25,050 nt of DNA from a virus. The position numbers and the translations under genes are program-made. Under the pieces are notes generated by a model. It was given only the letters and a program-made list of their open reading frames with translations. It searched no databases and was not told the origin of the DNA. Of the stretch, positions 9,653 through 15,553 are shown piece after piece. Positions within the stretch are counted from its first letter, which is position 1; each line of letters begins with the position of its first letter. The DNA lies in IMG/VR virus record IMGVR_UViG_3300023179_000483, positions 1-25,050 of that record. The stretch is one strand, 5' to 3'.

Positions 9653-9729
9653 GCTTCTTGGCTGGTAGTGGCTATCAGGTCTGTTTCATAAGCAGATTAA
9701 ATCGGTTTCGAGTACCGGACGAAGCACCA
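9653..9729 (+). tRNA. tRNA with CAT anticodon (elongator Met or Ile2)
   Basis: Acceptor GCTTCTT/ACGAAGC (G1:C72 paired), D arm CTGG/TCAG with GG in the loop, anticodon stem TCTGT/GCAGA with loop TTCATAA, T stem TCGGT/ACCGG, loop TTCGAGT, CCA encoded. It could be elongator Met, or Ile if the C34 is modified to lysidine; sequence alone cannot decide. Confidence 0.85.
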
Positions 9730-9757
9730 GTATTTAAATAAATTATAAAATAAAAAA

Positions 9758-10924
9758 ATGCAATTTGTTACATTATATGCTCGCACTAGCACAGGTGCCG
9801 TCCAGCAATGGACAATTACCGTAGAAGATAATTATTATACTACTACCTACGGTCAAAAAGACGGAAAGTTAGTAACCACCTTACCCACCTATTGTACAGG
9901 TAAAAATATTGGTAAGAAAAATGAAACCTCTCCCCAAGATCAAGCAATTAAGGAAGCAGAAGCTATTTTTGTAAAAAAACTTAAAGAAGGTTATAAAGAA
10001 GATGTTGCCGGTATTGACGAAATTACCTTTTTCCAACCACAATTAGCGAAATCTTTTATCAAATATATTGATCGAGTGGTTTATCCATTAGGTGTAGAGG
10101 ATAAGTTGAATGGTGTCAGATGTGTAATTAATCGAAAAGGTGCATTTTCTCGAACAGGTGAAGAATTTCATTGTCTTGACCATATTAAAGAAGAATTATT
10201 GCCACTTTTTGAACAAAATTCTGAACTAGTACTGGATGGGGAATTGTTTAACCCTTTATATAGAAATGAACTTAGTAAGATTACATCTTTGGTTAGTGTT
10301 AATAGAAAAGCTAAAGATGTAACTGATGAAGATCGTCAAAAAGCAAAAGATATTGTGCAATTTCATTCATATGATGGGATGTTCTATACCTTACAAGATG
10401 CGGAAACAGGGCCAGTAAACATTGATAATGATTCGTCTTTAATTTATAGAAAAGCAGGATTGAAAAGATTAGTGGCAAATTTAACATATGTAAAATATCA
10501 CGATTATGATGTTGTTCATTCTTATGAAGAAATTGATGCATTGATGCAAATTGTTAAGGCTGAAAATCGAGAAGGATTGGTTATTAAAGTATTAAATGCG
10601 CCTTATCTAAATAAGCGTTCGTCTAATATGCTTAAACTTAAAGTCTTCATGGACGAAGAATTTGAAGTTGTTGACTTCTTAGAAGGAACGGGTAATTGGG
10701 CAGGTAAAGTTAAAAAAGTGGTATGCAAACTCAATGTTCCTGCCACTAATGGAAAAACCACCTTTGAATCAAATATCCGTGGTTCTATGCCAGAACTAGA
10801 AGAGTTATGGAATACCCGTGCTCAACATATTGGTAAGAAGGTTACGGTTGACTTTCAAGAGTATAGCCCATATGGTATCCCCTTAATTCCTTATTGTTAT
10901 GCAATGTTCCGTGATTATGAATGA
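9758..10924 (+). CDS. ATP-dependent DNA ligase
   Basis: A 388-aa ligase sealing nicks in duplex DNA through an AMP-lysine intermediate. Residues about 1-85 are a WGR-like N-terminal domain (YGQKDGKLVT, then QDQAIKEAEAIFVKKLKEGY). The nucleotidyltransferase domain follows: motif I EDKLNGVR with the AMP-accepting Lys near residue 118, motif III ELVLDGELF, motif IV EGLVIKV and motif V LKLKVF. The C-terminal segment is OB-fold-like. It follows the CAT tRNA trio by 28 nt with only an A-rich leader and no Shine-Dalgarno. Its stop overlaps the next gene by 8 nt. Probable role is phage DNA replication and repair. Confidence 0.93.
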   Translation: MQFVTLYARTSTGAVQQWTITVEDNYYTTTYGQKDGKLVTTLPTYCTGKNIGKKNETSPQDQAIKEAEAIFVKKLKEGYKEDVAGIDEITFFQPQLAKSFIKYIDRVVYPLGVEDKLNGVRCVINRKGAFSRTGEEFHCLDHIKEELLPLFEQNSELVLDGELFNPLYRNELSKITSLVSVNRKAKDVTDEDRQKAKDIVQFHSYDGMFYTLQDAETGPVNIDNDSSLIYRKAGLKRLVANLTYVKYHDYDVVHSYEEIDALMQIVKAENREGLVIKVLNAPYLNKRSSNMLKLKVFMDEEFEVVDFLEGTGNWAGKVKKVVCKLNVPATNGKTTFESNIRGSMPELEELWNTRAQHIGKKVTVDFQEYSPYGIPLIPYCYAMFRDYE

Positions 10925-11345
10925 TGTAGTCCCTATTACTGGAAAAGTTTTGGTTGATTTTGTAATCAACCAAAATTCAAAAAGAATTAGACAAACCTCT
11001 GTTGATTTTTATCGAAATGCCACCGAATTGAAAGATTTTGTGGCATTTGGTATATATAATGAAAAAGAATTGATTGGGGTAACAGCAGGGGCATTTACCA
11101 ATCAATTCGGCATCACATTAGTTGATGAAGCATTTAGGAATCAAGGACTAGGAACTTTTTTATTACGGAACAAGATTGATCATTTTAGAAACAAAGGTTT
11201 ACAATATAAAACATTGGTGGCAGAAGATAATCATCAAAGTAAAAGAATGTGTGACAAAACACAGTTGACATTGATAGATATTACAGAAAGATCACGTTCT
11301 TCGGGAAAATATAATATCTATCATTATGTTGATATTCTTCTATAA
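10917..11345 (+). CDS. GNAT-family N-acetyltransferase
   Basis: I start at ATG 10917, overlapping the ligase stop, giving 142 aa; an in-frame upstream ATG at 10899 would overlap more. GNAT features: beta-strand segment KELIGVTAGAF, then VDEAFRNQGLGTFLL, which is motif A with the acetyl-CoA pyrophosphate-binding Q/RxxGxG turn. A later region (TLVAEDNHQSKRMCDK) corresponds to motif B. Substrate unknown; it could modify a host protein, a metabolite or a tRNA. Ligase and acetyltransferase appear co-transcribed. Confidence 0.85.
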   Translation: MNDVVPITGKVLVDFVINQNSKRIRQTSVDFYRNATELKDFVAFGIYNEKELIGVTAGAFTNQFGITLVDEAFRNQGLGTFLLRNKIDHFRNKGLQYKTLVAEDNHQSKRMCDKTQLTLIDITERSRSSGKYNIYHYVDILL

Positions 11346-11352
11346 AAATAGT

Positions 11353-11380
11353 TTGAAGTTTGGCGATTCTGTGGTAATAT
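11353..11380 (+). promoter_or_regulatory. Promoter giving a leaderless mRNA for the 118-aa gene
   Basis: TTGAAG at 11353-11358, 16-bp spacer, TAATAT at 11375-11380 preceded by TGG. ATG 11386 lies exactly 6 nt after the last -10 base. Confidence 0.65.
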
Positions 11381-11385
11381 AAGAT

Positions 11386-11742
11386 ATGTTCAATAATATT
11401 AAACAGTTTTTTAAACGGTCTATAGTACCGCCACCTTTAAAAGAACCTTCTTTACAAGATAAAGTTTTCCAACGTGTTATGGATGATTTACGTAAATATC
11501 CTGCTCAGGAATGGAAGAGAGTTAGGATGACAATTGATCAATGGGAGCATCCTAATGTTCCATATATAATCAGGCGTGAAAGCCATAGATATATGGAACC
11601 TGTTGATGTTCCTTATGATTTTTTAACCGCTAATCAACAAATGCGCCTTGCTGCTTTATGGAATAAACAACAGAGTAATTTCGATACCCGAGTTGAACAA
11701 GAACAATTCAATAAATTTCTTACAAACACCGGATTGAACTGA
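11386..11742 (+). CDS. Hypothetical protein, 118 aa
   Basis: Not recognised. The N-terminus is basic and Pro-rich (KRSIVPPPLKEP). The remainder is charged and helical with several Trp/Tyr residues (WKRVRMTIDQWEHPNVPYIIRR) and a Gln/Asn-rich C-terminus. There is no signal peptide or membrane segment. Its ATG falls at the expected transcription start of its own promoter, so it is probably expressed from a leaderless early-type message. The next gene follows after 11 nt. Confidence 0.7.
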   Translation: MFNNIKQFFKRSIVPPPLKEPSLQDKVFQRVMDDLRKYPAQEWKRVRMTIDQWEHPNVPYIIRRESHRYMEPVDVPYDFLTANQQMRLAALWNKQQSNFDTRVEQEQFNKFLTNTGLN

Positions 11743-11748
11743 TACTAT
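11720..11748 (+). promoter_or_regulatory. Weak sigma70-like promoter, leaderless for the 184-aa gene
   Basis: TTACAA at 11720-11725, 17-bp spacer, TACTAT at 11743-11748. Hexamer matches are modest, but ATG 11754 again lies exactly 6 nt after the -10, as at the stronger examples. Confidence 0.45.
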
Positions 11749-11753
11749 CTTAT

Positions 11754-12308
11754 ATGAATATCTTTGTGATTGGAGAAAATAGCTGTCCTATACTTTCTGC
11801 TAAAGAGTTATGCAATCGGCATAGCTCCCGAATGCCCTTAGAGACTATGGGAATGTTGATGTTTGCTTTCCCAGAAGGTTCAACACCATCCCCTAATCCA
11901 TATACTAACAGACACTACTCACACCCCGCAAGTATCTGGTTAAGAGACTCTAAGGATAATTTCGAATGGGGATTAATTCATGGGTTAGCCCAATGCGAAG
12001 AATATACTAGACGATATAAACGAGAACATGATTCTCAAAAACATATCGAATGGGCAGAACAAAATTATCATTATTTAACTTTCGAGAAAATCGGATTGAC
12101 CCCTTTTGCGCGGTGTTTCGGTCCTTTTAAACAGGAATTAGATAATACTGAATCGGATACATTACAGGCATACCGTAAATTTTATTGGCTTGATAAAAAT
12201 AATTTTGCCAAATGGCCTAGTAAACAAATGATCCCTGATTGGTGGCAAGAAACCTCAGATATATTTGTTGACAAAACTTTTAAAGATGGTATCTACACTA
12301 AACGATAA
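11754..12308 (+). CDS. Conserved large-phage hypothetical protein, 184 aa
   Basis: The pattern is one I recognise from hypothetical proteins of T4-like and other large phages: an N-terminal MNIFVIGEN strand, CNRH...RMPLETMGML, HPASIWLR, GLAQCEEYTRRYKREH, LTPFA and a C-terminal YRKFYWLDKNNFAKW. In related proteins the first part reads like CDKHVVKMxLET. No biochemical role is known to me. Conserved His, Cys and Glu residues could suggest an enzyme or metal site, but that is inference. It is soluble, with no membrane segments. Confidence 0.8.
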   Translation: MNIFVIGENSCPILSAKELCNRHSSRMPLETMGMLMFAFPEGSTPSPNPYTNRHYSHPASIWLRDSKDNFEWGLIHGLAQCEEYTRRYKREHDSQKHIEWAEQNYHYLTFEKIGLTPFARCFGPFKQELDNTESDTLQAYRKFYWLDKNNFAKWPSKQMIPDWWQETSDIFVDKTFKDGIYTKR

Positions 12309-12316
12309 TAACTAAT

Positions 12317-12487
12317 ATGGGATTTATGGCAGAACGAACAGAGGATAGGCGACCTATCCCAGCATGGGAGCCTACTATTTTATTCACAGAAGAAGAAGTG
12401 GAATCAGTGGATTGGGAAAAAGTTTTTAAAGAATGGATGATGAACGATGATGAAGAAACCGAAAATAAACACGATACGTTACTATGA
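12317..12487 (+). CDS. Small acidic hypothetical protein, 56 aa
   Basis: ATG 12317 lies 8 nt after the previous stop, and the ORF overlaps the next gene by 41 nt. The product is strongly acidic, with TEEEVESVDW and NDDEETEN segments, and has Trp-containing helices. Acidic miniature proteins of this kind are common in phage early regions, often as protein-binding inhibitors or DNA mimics; no specific function can be assigned. An in-frame internal ATG (MAERTEDRR) is an alternative start. Confidence 0.6.
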   Translation: MGFMAERTEDRRPIPAWEPTILFTEEEVESVDWEKVFKEWMMNDDEETENKHDTLL

Positions 12488-12758
12488 TTGGGATTTAGCA
12501 TGGGATTATATTAAAGAAAAATATAATTTCAAATGTGAAAAACTTTGGAACCATATATGCGATACCCATGAAATATATAATGGTAAGATTTTTACCTTAT
12601 CTAATTGGGAATTAATTCATAATAATGGACAATTTGCTTATACTGTTCCTGAATGGTATCAACCTATCCTAAAAGCATTCGTAGATGAATTTGGAGAAAT
12701 TGATACACGATGTCTTACAGAAGGAACAAAAACCGTCAATTTTCGATATTCGTGGTAA
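12447..12758 (+). CDS. Hypothetical protein, 103 aa
   Basis: Not recognised. Aromatic-rich protein (YYDWDLAWDYIKEKYNF, LWNHICDTHEIYNG, WELIHNN, VPEWYQPIL) with a basic start MMKKPKINT. It overlaps the upstream acidic gene by 41 nt in another frame, so one of the alternative starts (ATG 12450) may be used. It ends 6 nt before the -35 of the next promoter. No membrane segment or obvious metal site. Confidence 0.7.
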   Translation: MMKKPKINTIRYYDWDLAWDYIKEKYNFKCEKLWNHICDTHEIYNGKIFTLSNWELIHNNGQFAYTVPEWYQPILKAFVDEFGEIDTRCLTEGTKTVNFRYSW

Positions 12759-12764
12759 AAAGAC

Positions 12765-12793
12765 TTGACTGAACCTTTTTTGTATGTTATTGT
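12765..12793 (+). promoter_or_regulatory. Promoter for the structured RNA and tRNA-Asn
   Basis: TTGACT at 12765-12770, 17-bp spacer, TATTGT at 12788-12793 with a TGT extension. It directs transcription into the structured RNA beginning near 12800. Confidence 0.65.
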
Positions 12794-12799
12794 AGAAAC

Positions 12800-13195
12800 G
12801 TAACATTTAAACAATAAATAGAATATAGAACAACATGTCCTCGCAAAATACAATATCAAAACAACGTAGTAGCTTAAGAAGCTATCCGTTGTCCCATACC
12901 CTCCAAGGGAATTGGGTTAATGGTAGTATTTGCGAGGTCGCTAAACCCGATTTTCGCAACTAGCACCAGAAAGTACTTGATCAAAAGAGACTTCGGTGTT
13001 AGAATAGAGAAACGAAAGGGTTTTCATGGTTCACCGAAAGACAAGTAACCTAGCGAGCGAGACACTGATAATACAGTGTGAACGAGGACGAGACTAAAAA
13101 TCTGGTGAAAATAAAAGCAATAATATTGCCTATTAGCATTTTGCGATGCGCTCCCACCGGAGAGAGGTCTGTCAATTCAGACATAGGCAATTCAA
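12800..13195 (+). ncRNA. Large structured non-coding RNA (about 400 nt), class unidentified
   Basis: No credible ORF, own promoter, and many consistent helices. An 11-bp stem of 12839-12850 (CCTCGCAAAATA) with 12927-12937 encloses hairpin ACAACG/CGTTGT plus TAGCTT/AAGCTA (12861-12892) and hairpin CCCA-CCCT/AGGG-TGGG (12893-12916). Further stems: CACC/GGTG with AAGT/ACTT (12964-12998); TTCACC (13030-13035) with GGTGAA (13104-13109), enclosing ACACTG/CAGTGT. The 3' domain 13125-13191 is a four-way junction shaped like tRNA. It is not tmRNA: no GGATTCGAC motif and no CCA. GOLLD- or ROOL-like phage RNAs are possible relatives. Confidence 0.65.
13125..13191 (+). other. tRNA-shaped cloverleaf without an anticodon loop
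   Basis: A 9-bp acceptor-like helix (ATTGCCTAT with ATAGGCAAT) closes three hairpins: GCAT/ATGC at the D-arm place, CTCC-CACC-GGAG at the anticodon place (only a 4-nt loop, so no anticodon), and GTCTG/CAGAC with a 6-nt loop at the T-arm place. No CCA. Its 5' part resembles tRNA-Gln at 16117 (TGCC[C/T]ATTAGCAT), suggesting derivation from a tRNA. Confidence 0.55.
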
Positions 13196-13207
13196 TTTTA
13201 AGAAAAA

Positions 13208-13283
13208 TCCCAAGTAGCTCAGCGATAGTAGCGGATGACTGTTAATCATCAGGTCGTAGGTTTGATCCCTACCTTGGGAGCCA
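13208..13283 (+). tRNA. tRNA-Asn (GTT), copy 1
   Basis: Acceptor TCCCAAG/CTTGGGA, discriminator G, CCA encoded. Anticodon stem GATGA/TCATC, loop CTGTTAA. T stem GTAGG/CCTAC with loop TTTGATC (T56) and D loop with GA at 18-19. The body is almost identical to tRNA-Val(TAC) at 23518. Confidence 0.92.
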
Positions 13284-13286
13284 ATT

Positions 13287-13439
13287 ATGAAAGTTAAAGT
13301 AGCAACAGCAGCAGAAATGCGACAAATTCGTCTTGACTCCGCAAAAAAAGCGGCTATAATGAGCGAAGAAGAGTTAGAAAACGATTTAAAATCCAAAGGG
13401 TTTACAAAAATAGACCATTTACATTGGATTAAAAAATAA
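13287..13439 (+). CDS. Small hypothetical protein, 50 aa, directly after tRNA-Asn
   Basis: ATG lies 3 nt after the tRNA CCA. The product is helical: MKVKVATAAEMRQIRLDSAK, then an acidic patch EEELEND and C-terminal HLHWIKK. No known family recognised. It ends 6 nt before the next tRNA, filling the gap between two tRNA-Asn genes. Processing of the tRNA 3' end would leave an almost leaderless message. Confidence 0.55.
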   Translation: MKVKVATAAEMRQIRLDSAKKAAIMSEEELENDLKSKGFTKIDHLHWIKK

Positions 13440-13445
13440 TTAAAA

Positions 13446-13522
13446 TCCCGTCGGGCTGGCAAGTGTTAAGCGGTACCCTGTTAAGGTATTTAAGTATGGA
13501 GCGTTACCATGGACGGGAGCCA
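13446..13522 (+). tRNA. tRNA-Asn (GTT), copy 2, atypical T loop
   Basis: Acceptor TCCCGTC/GACGGGA, G73, CCA. Anticodon stem GTACC/GGTAT, loop CTGTTAA. T stem TATGG/CCATG with loop AGCGTTA in place of TTCRANN; the D loop GCAAGTGTT has no GG. Confidence 0.85.
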
Positions 13523-13538
13523 GTTTAGAGTTAGATAG

Positions 13539-13608
13539 GTAAATGCGTGAGTGGTTGAAACGGATAGTCTCCAAAACTATTGATGAAAGTCCGCGTGGGT
13601 TCAAATCC
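13539..13608 (+). pseudogene. Truncated tRNA with CCA anticodon (Trp-type), 3' end missing
   Basis: Good D-region (GTGAGTGGTTGAAA), anticodon stem ATAGT/ACTAT with loop CTCCAAA, a long variable region, then GTGGG and T loop TTCAAAT. The sequence then stops matching: no 3' T-stem strand, acceptor or CCA. The break coincides with the end (13609) of the convergent HNH gene. An intact tRNA-Trp(CCA) lies on the other side of that gene. Confidence 0.65.
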
Positions 13609-14154
13609 TTATAATGTTTTGGACACTTTATATCCGAAGTTTTCTAGCACTTTTTGACAGTGAATTAGATATTCATCTAATGACATATCAGATTTGGAGC
13701 GATTAGCAATATCAGTGCATACGCCTAAATTTTCAAGAGAGTTTGTTCCGCCCCTGGAAACAGGGATGATATGATCAAGGGATATTCCTCTTGCTTGATT
13801 TAAATCAAGCAAATCACCTGTTAAATAACATTTCGGATTATTTTGTATTAATTGATATACATCCTGCCAAGAAAAATTCATTAATTGTGAATCATATGGA
13901 ATTTTTCTCCCATTACCAATATTATTTTGGCTATGTTGGAATCCCTCAGTTTTAACTTTTAAACGATTTTTGAAATTGGACACTTTCACAATTAAAGGAT
14001 TGTCAATTTTAAGTTGTTTAAAACGGTTTATAACTTTTTCTTTTCCAGAAGGAGCACAATAGTAATTAATAAGTGATTTGGAACAATTTAGTAGTTGACA
14101 TATCTCCTGATATGATTTACCTTCTTCTCGTAGTTTTAAAATTTTAGTTTTCAT
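13609..14154 (-). CDS. HNH homing endonuclease with N-terminal HTH
   Basis: A 181-aa free-standing homing endonuclease. Residues 1-35 form a resolvase-like helix-turn-helix (KLREEGKSYQEICQLLNCSKSLINYY). The C-terminal HNH nuclease shows CYLTGDLLDL, then LDHIIPVSRGGTNSLENL with the catalytic His, and a final N/K segment (DIANRSKSDMSLDEYL). It is convergent to the tRNA array, abuts a truncated tRNA at its 3' side and lies upstream of an intact tRNA-Trp. A perfect late element TATAAATA lies 10 nt before its ATG. It probably cleaves tRNA-bearing DNA of related phages. Confidence 0.88.
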   Translation of the reverse strand: MKTKILKLREEGKSYQEICQLLNCSKSLINYYCAPSGKEKVINRFKQLKIDNPLIVKVSNFKNRLKVKTEGFQHSQNNIGNGRKIPYDSQLMNFSWQDVYQLIQNNPKCYLTGDLLDLNQARGISLDHIIPVSRGGTNSLENLGVCTDIANRSKSDMSLDEYLIHCQKVLENFGYKVSKTL

Positions 14155-14164
14155 AGTTCAAATG

Positions 14165-14172
14165 TATTTATA
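14165..14172 (-). promoter_or_regulatory. T4-late-type promoter TATAAATA before HNH gene
   Basis: Minus strand reads TATAAATA, an 8 of 8 match to the T4 late promoter, 10 nt before ATG 14154. The spacing implies a leader of only a few bases. Confidence 0.65.
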
Positions 14173-14194
14173 TAGATTCGAACAACAAATCAAT

Positions 14195-14269
14195 AGGATA
14201 GTAGCCTAAAAGTGAGGCAGCGGATTCCAAACCCGTACGAAGTGGGAGCGTTACCTACCTATCCTGCCA
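14195..14269 (+). tRNA. tRNA-Trp (CCA), atypical T loop
   Basis: Acceptor AGGATAG/CTATCCT, G73, CCA. D arm GCCT/AGGC with loop AAAAGTG (no GG). Anticodon loop TTCCAAA in stem GCGGA/CCCGT, whose loop-closing pair is A:C. T stem GTGGG/CCTAC with loop AGCGTTA. Confidence 0.88.
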
Positions 14270-14516
14270 CAGAGACGTTAGAAAGGGTACCTGAAAAGGT
14301 AACGGGCAGAAATCCTTTATTAAAAGAAAGTTGGCTTAGAGGCAGCCATCTTATAATGAGTGAGACGAAGTACTGGCAACCGCGAAATGCTATCTTGATA
14401 TGGTAAGAGTATGTGATAGTGATGTGGGTACAGATAAATATGGAAAGTAAAAAGGCACCCCGTAAATGGTAAGGCTTAATTTCTCTTTGGCGTAGCAGCA
14501 CACTTTTAATATTTTA
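14270..14516 (+). ncRNA. RNA carrying a 23S rRNA GTPase-associated-centre (L11 site) hairpin
   Basis: This 247-nt gap between tRNA-Trp and tRNA-Lys has no plausible ORF. Bases 14330-14350 match E. coli 23S rRNA 1059-1079 (H43, as I recall it) at 20 of 21 positions. The thiostrepton/L11 loop CTTAGAGGCAGCC keeps A1067, and the only change is A1070 to G. It continues into TTATAAT, GAGTG (14358-14362, as in the B. subtilis-type H44) and ACTGG (14372-14376, H42 3' strand). The H44 loop and the 5' H42 strand are not preserved. An upstream hairpin (CGTT/AACG enclosing ACC/GGT, 14276-14304) and TATC/GATA downstream suggest a folded RNA. Role unknown. Confidence 0.7.
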
Positions 14517-14602
14517 TGCGGATGTGACAGAACGGTTATGTAGCGGCCTTTTAAGCCGCGCTGGTAACAGCTACGTGGGTTCGATTCCCACCGTCCGCAC
14601 CA
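14517..14602 (+). tRNA. tRNA-Lys (TTT), copy 1, with long variable arm
   Basis: Acceptor TGCGGAT/GTCCGCA, CCA. Anticodon stem GCGGC/GCCGC, loop CTTTTAA. T stem GTGGG/CCCAC, loop TTCGATT. The variable region forms a hairpin GCTG-GTAA-CAGC, a class II feature not expected for tRNA-Lys. Confidence 0.85.
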
Positions 14603-14609
14603 ATTTATT

Positions 14610-14762
14610 ATGAAATATTATGAAACAGTAACAGCACAGAAGATTAAACCTTCGGAAGAATATATAAATTATTTGCAAGAAGCATTAGTATATGCTATAG
14701 CACATGGTTTTAAAGTAAAAGTTTTTAATACTAAAGGAGAATTGATTGCCCTTCAAGGGTAG
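14610..14762 (+). CDS. Small hypothetical protein, 50 aa, after tRNA-Lys
   Basis: ATG is 7 nt after the tRNA CCA; no Shine-Dalgarno. Sequence begins MKYYETVTAQKIKPSEEYIN and ends in a strand-like HGFKVKVFNTKGELIALQG, suggesting a small helix-plus-hairpin fold. It resembles no family I can name. It fills the interval before tRNA-Pro and is the same length as the 50-aa ORF after tRNA-Asn, although the sequences differ. Confidence 0.6.
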   Translation: MKYYETVTAQKIKPSEEYINYLQEALVYAIAHGFKVKVFNTKGELIALQG

Positions 14763-14779
14763 ATTTTGAGATAGAAAAA

Positions 14780-14856
14780 CGTCCATTGGCGGAGTGACTC
14801 AACGCGCATGTTTTGGGAACATGTATTCACAGGTTTGAATCCTGTATGGGCGACCA
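14780..14856 (+). tRNA. tRNA-Pro (TGG)
   Basis: Acceptor CGTCCAT/ATGGGCG, A73, CCA. Anticodon stem CATGT/ACATG, loop TTTGGGA. T stem ACAGG/CCTGT with loop TTTGAAT (T56), and GA at D-loop 18-19. Confidence 0.92.
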
Positions 14857-14869
14857 ATTAGTTAGATAA

Positions 14870-14918
14870 GCGGGATTATTTTAATGGTAAAATATCTTCC
14901 TTCCAAGTCTGATATTTC
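14870..14918 (+). pseudogene. Truncated tRNA-Gly (TCC), 3' third missing
   Basis: Begins GCGGGATTATTTTAATGG, a typical tRNA-Gly acceptor and D arm (TTTT/AAAA with GG in the loop). The anticodon loop CTTCCAA follows. The similarity ends near TTTCG before any T arm, immediately upstream of the late-type promoter and HNH gene. An intact tRNA-Gly(TCC) lies at the far end of that gene. Confidence 0.65.
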
Positions 14919-14920
14919 GT

Positions 14921-14928
14921 GATAAATA
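14921..14928 (+). promoter_or_regulatory. T4-late-like promoter GATAAATA before HNH gene
   Basis: GATAAATA matches TATAAATA at 7 of 8 positions and ends 9 nt before ATG 14937. Confidence 0.5.
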
Positions 14929-14936
14929 CTATTGGA

Positions 14937-15482
14937 ATGGTAGATTATACAAAAAGATTAATAGGTAGTAAATTTGGAAAGCTTGAAGTAATTGATTTTT
15001 CAGGTTATTCTAAAGGAAATAAAACTCGTTGGTTATGTAAATGTGAATGCGGTAATACAAAAATAGTTAGAAACGATTGTTTACAATCATTAGCTACACA
15101 GAGTTGTGGATGTATAAATAAACAAATTGGTTCGGATAGTAAATCATATAAAGGGTATGAAGATTTAGCACTATACTTCTTCAATAGTATGAAGAATGGT
15201 GCTATTCGGAGAAATCTAGAATTTTCAATTACGATTGAGGATGCGTGGAATTTGTTTCTGAAACAGAATAAAAAATGTATATATAGCGGATGGGATTTAC
15301 TTCTTCCGAGTTCTAAAAAATTAGAAAAAACTGCATCATTAGATAGAATTGATTCAAGTAAAGGATATACAGTAGATAATATTCAATGGGTACATAAAGA
15401 TATTAATGTAATGAAGATGAATTACTCACATGAGTATTTTATGAAGATAGTTCAAGCAATAGCTAAAAATAATGCGGTATAG
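14937..15482 (+). CDS. Zinc-finger homing endonuclease (HNH-related)
   Basis: Starts at ATG 14937 (an upstream GTG at 14919 is possible), 181 aa. The N-terminus MVDYTKRLIGSKFGKLEVI is followed by WLCKCECGNTKIV and SCGC, a Cys-rich module common in phage homing endonucleases. The C-terminal part has a degenerate HNH-like fold: KCIYSGWDLLLP, ASLDRIDSSKGYTVDNIQWVH and NVMKMNYS, typical of proteins of this group. Its stop codon TAG lies inside the acceptor stem of the downstream tRNA-Gly, so coding sequence and tRNA overlap by 9 nt. A truncated tRNA-Gly precedes it. Confidence 0.85.
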   Translation: MVDYTKRLIGSKFGKLEVIDFSGYSKGNKTRWLCKCECGNTKIVRNDCLQSLATQSCGCINKQIGSDSKSYKGYEDLALYFFNSMKNGAIRRNLEFSITIEDAWNLFLKQNKKCIYSGWDLLLPSSKKLEKTASLDRIDSSKGYTVDNIQWVHKDINVMKMNYSHEYFMKIVQAIAKNNAV

Positions 15483-15551
15483 GTGTAGTTGGCGGCACGT
15501 CGCACTTCCAATGCGAAAGATTAGTCGGTTCAAACCCGACATACCGCACCA
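15474..15551 (+). tRNA. tRNA-Gly (TCC)
   Basis: Acceptor GCGGTAT/ATACCGC, A73, CCA. Anticodon stem TCGCA/TGCGA, loop CTTCCAA. T stem GTCGG/CCGAC, loop TTCAAAC. The first 9 nt overlap the end of the HNH gene. Confidence 0.92.
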
Positions 15552-15553
15552 AT

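Noticed and set aside
13030-13110. Similarity of TAGCGAGCGA...CAGTGTG to 23S rRNA domain I
   Set aside because: Only 9-10 contiguous bases match and the context does not align, unlike the 14330-14350 match.
12800-13200. tmRNA
   Set aside because: Size and tRNA-like domain invited this, but there is no GGATTCGAC motif, no terminal T arm or CCA, and no convincing tag frame with a resume Ala codon.
13172-13462. Minus-strand ORF of 96 aa
   Set aside because: Covers tRNA-Asn and the 50-aa plus-strand ORF in antisense; GSQGRDQTYDL is an antisense tRNA signature.
13599-14172. Pairing of TAAATGC in the truncated tRNA with GTATTTA beyond the HNH gene, as a split tRNA
   Set aside because: The distal bases are the TATAAATA late promoter read on the other strand, no 3' T-stem strand or CCA follows, and AT-rich 7-mers pair by chance.
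14212-14501. Overlapping ORFs on both strands across tRNA-Trp and the rRNA-like RNA
   Set aside because: They run through a tRNA and a structured RNA, have atypical composition, and no start signal.
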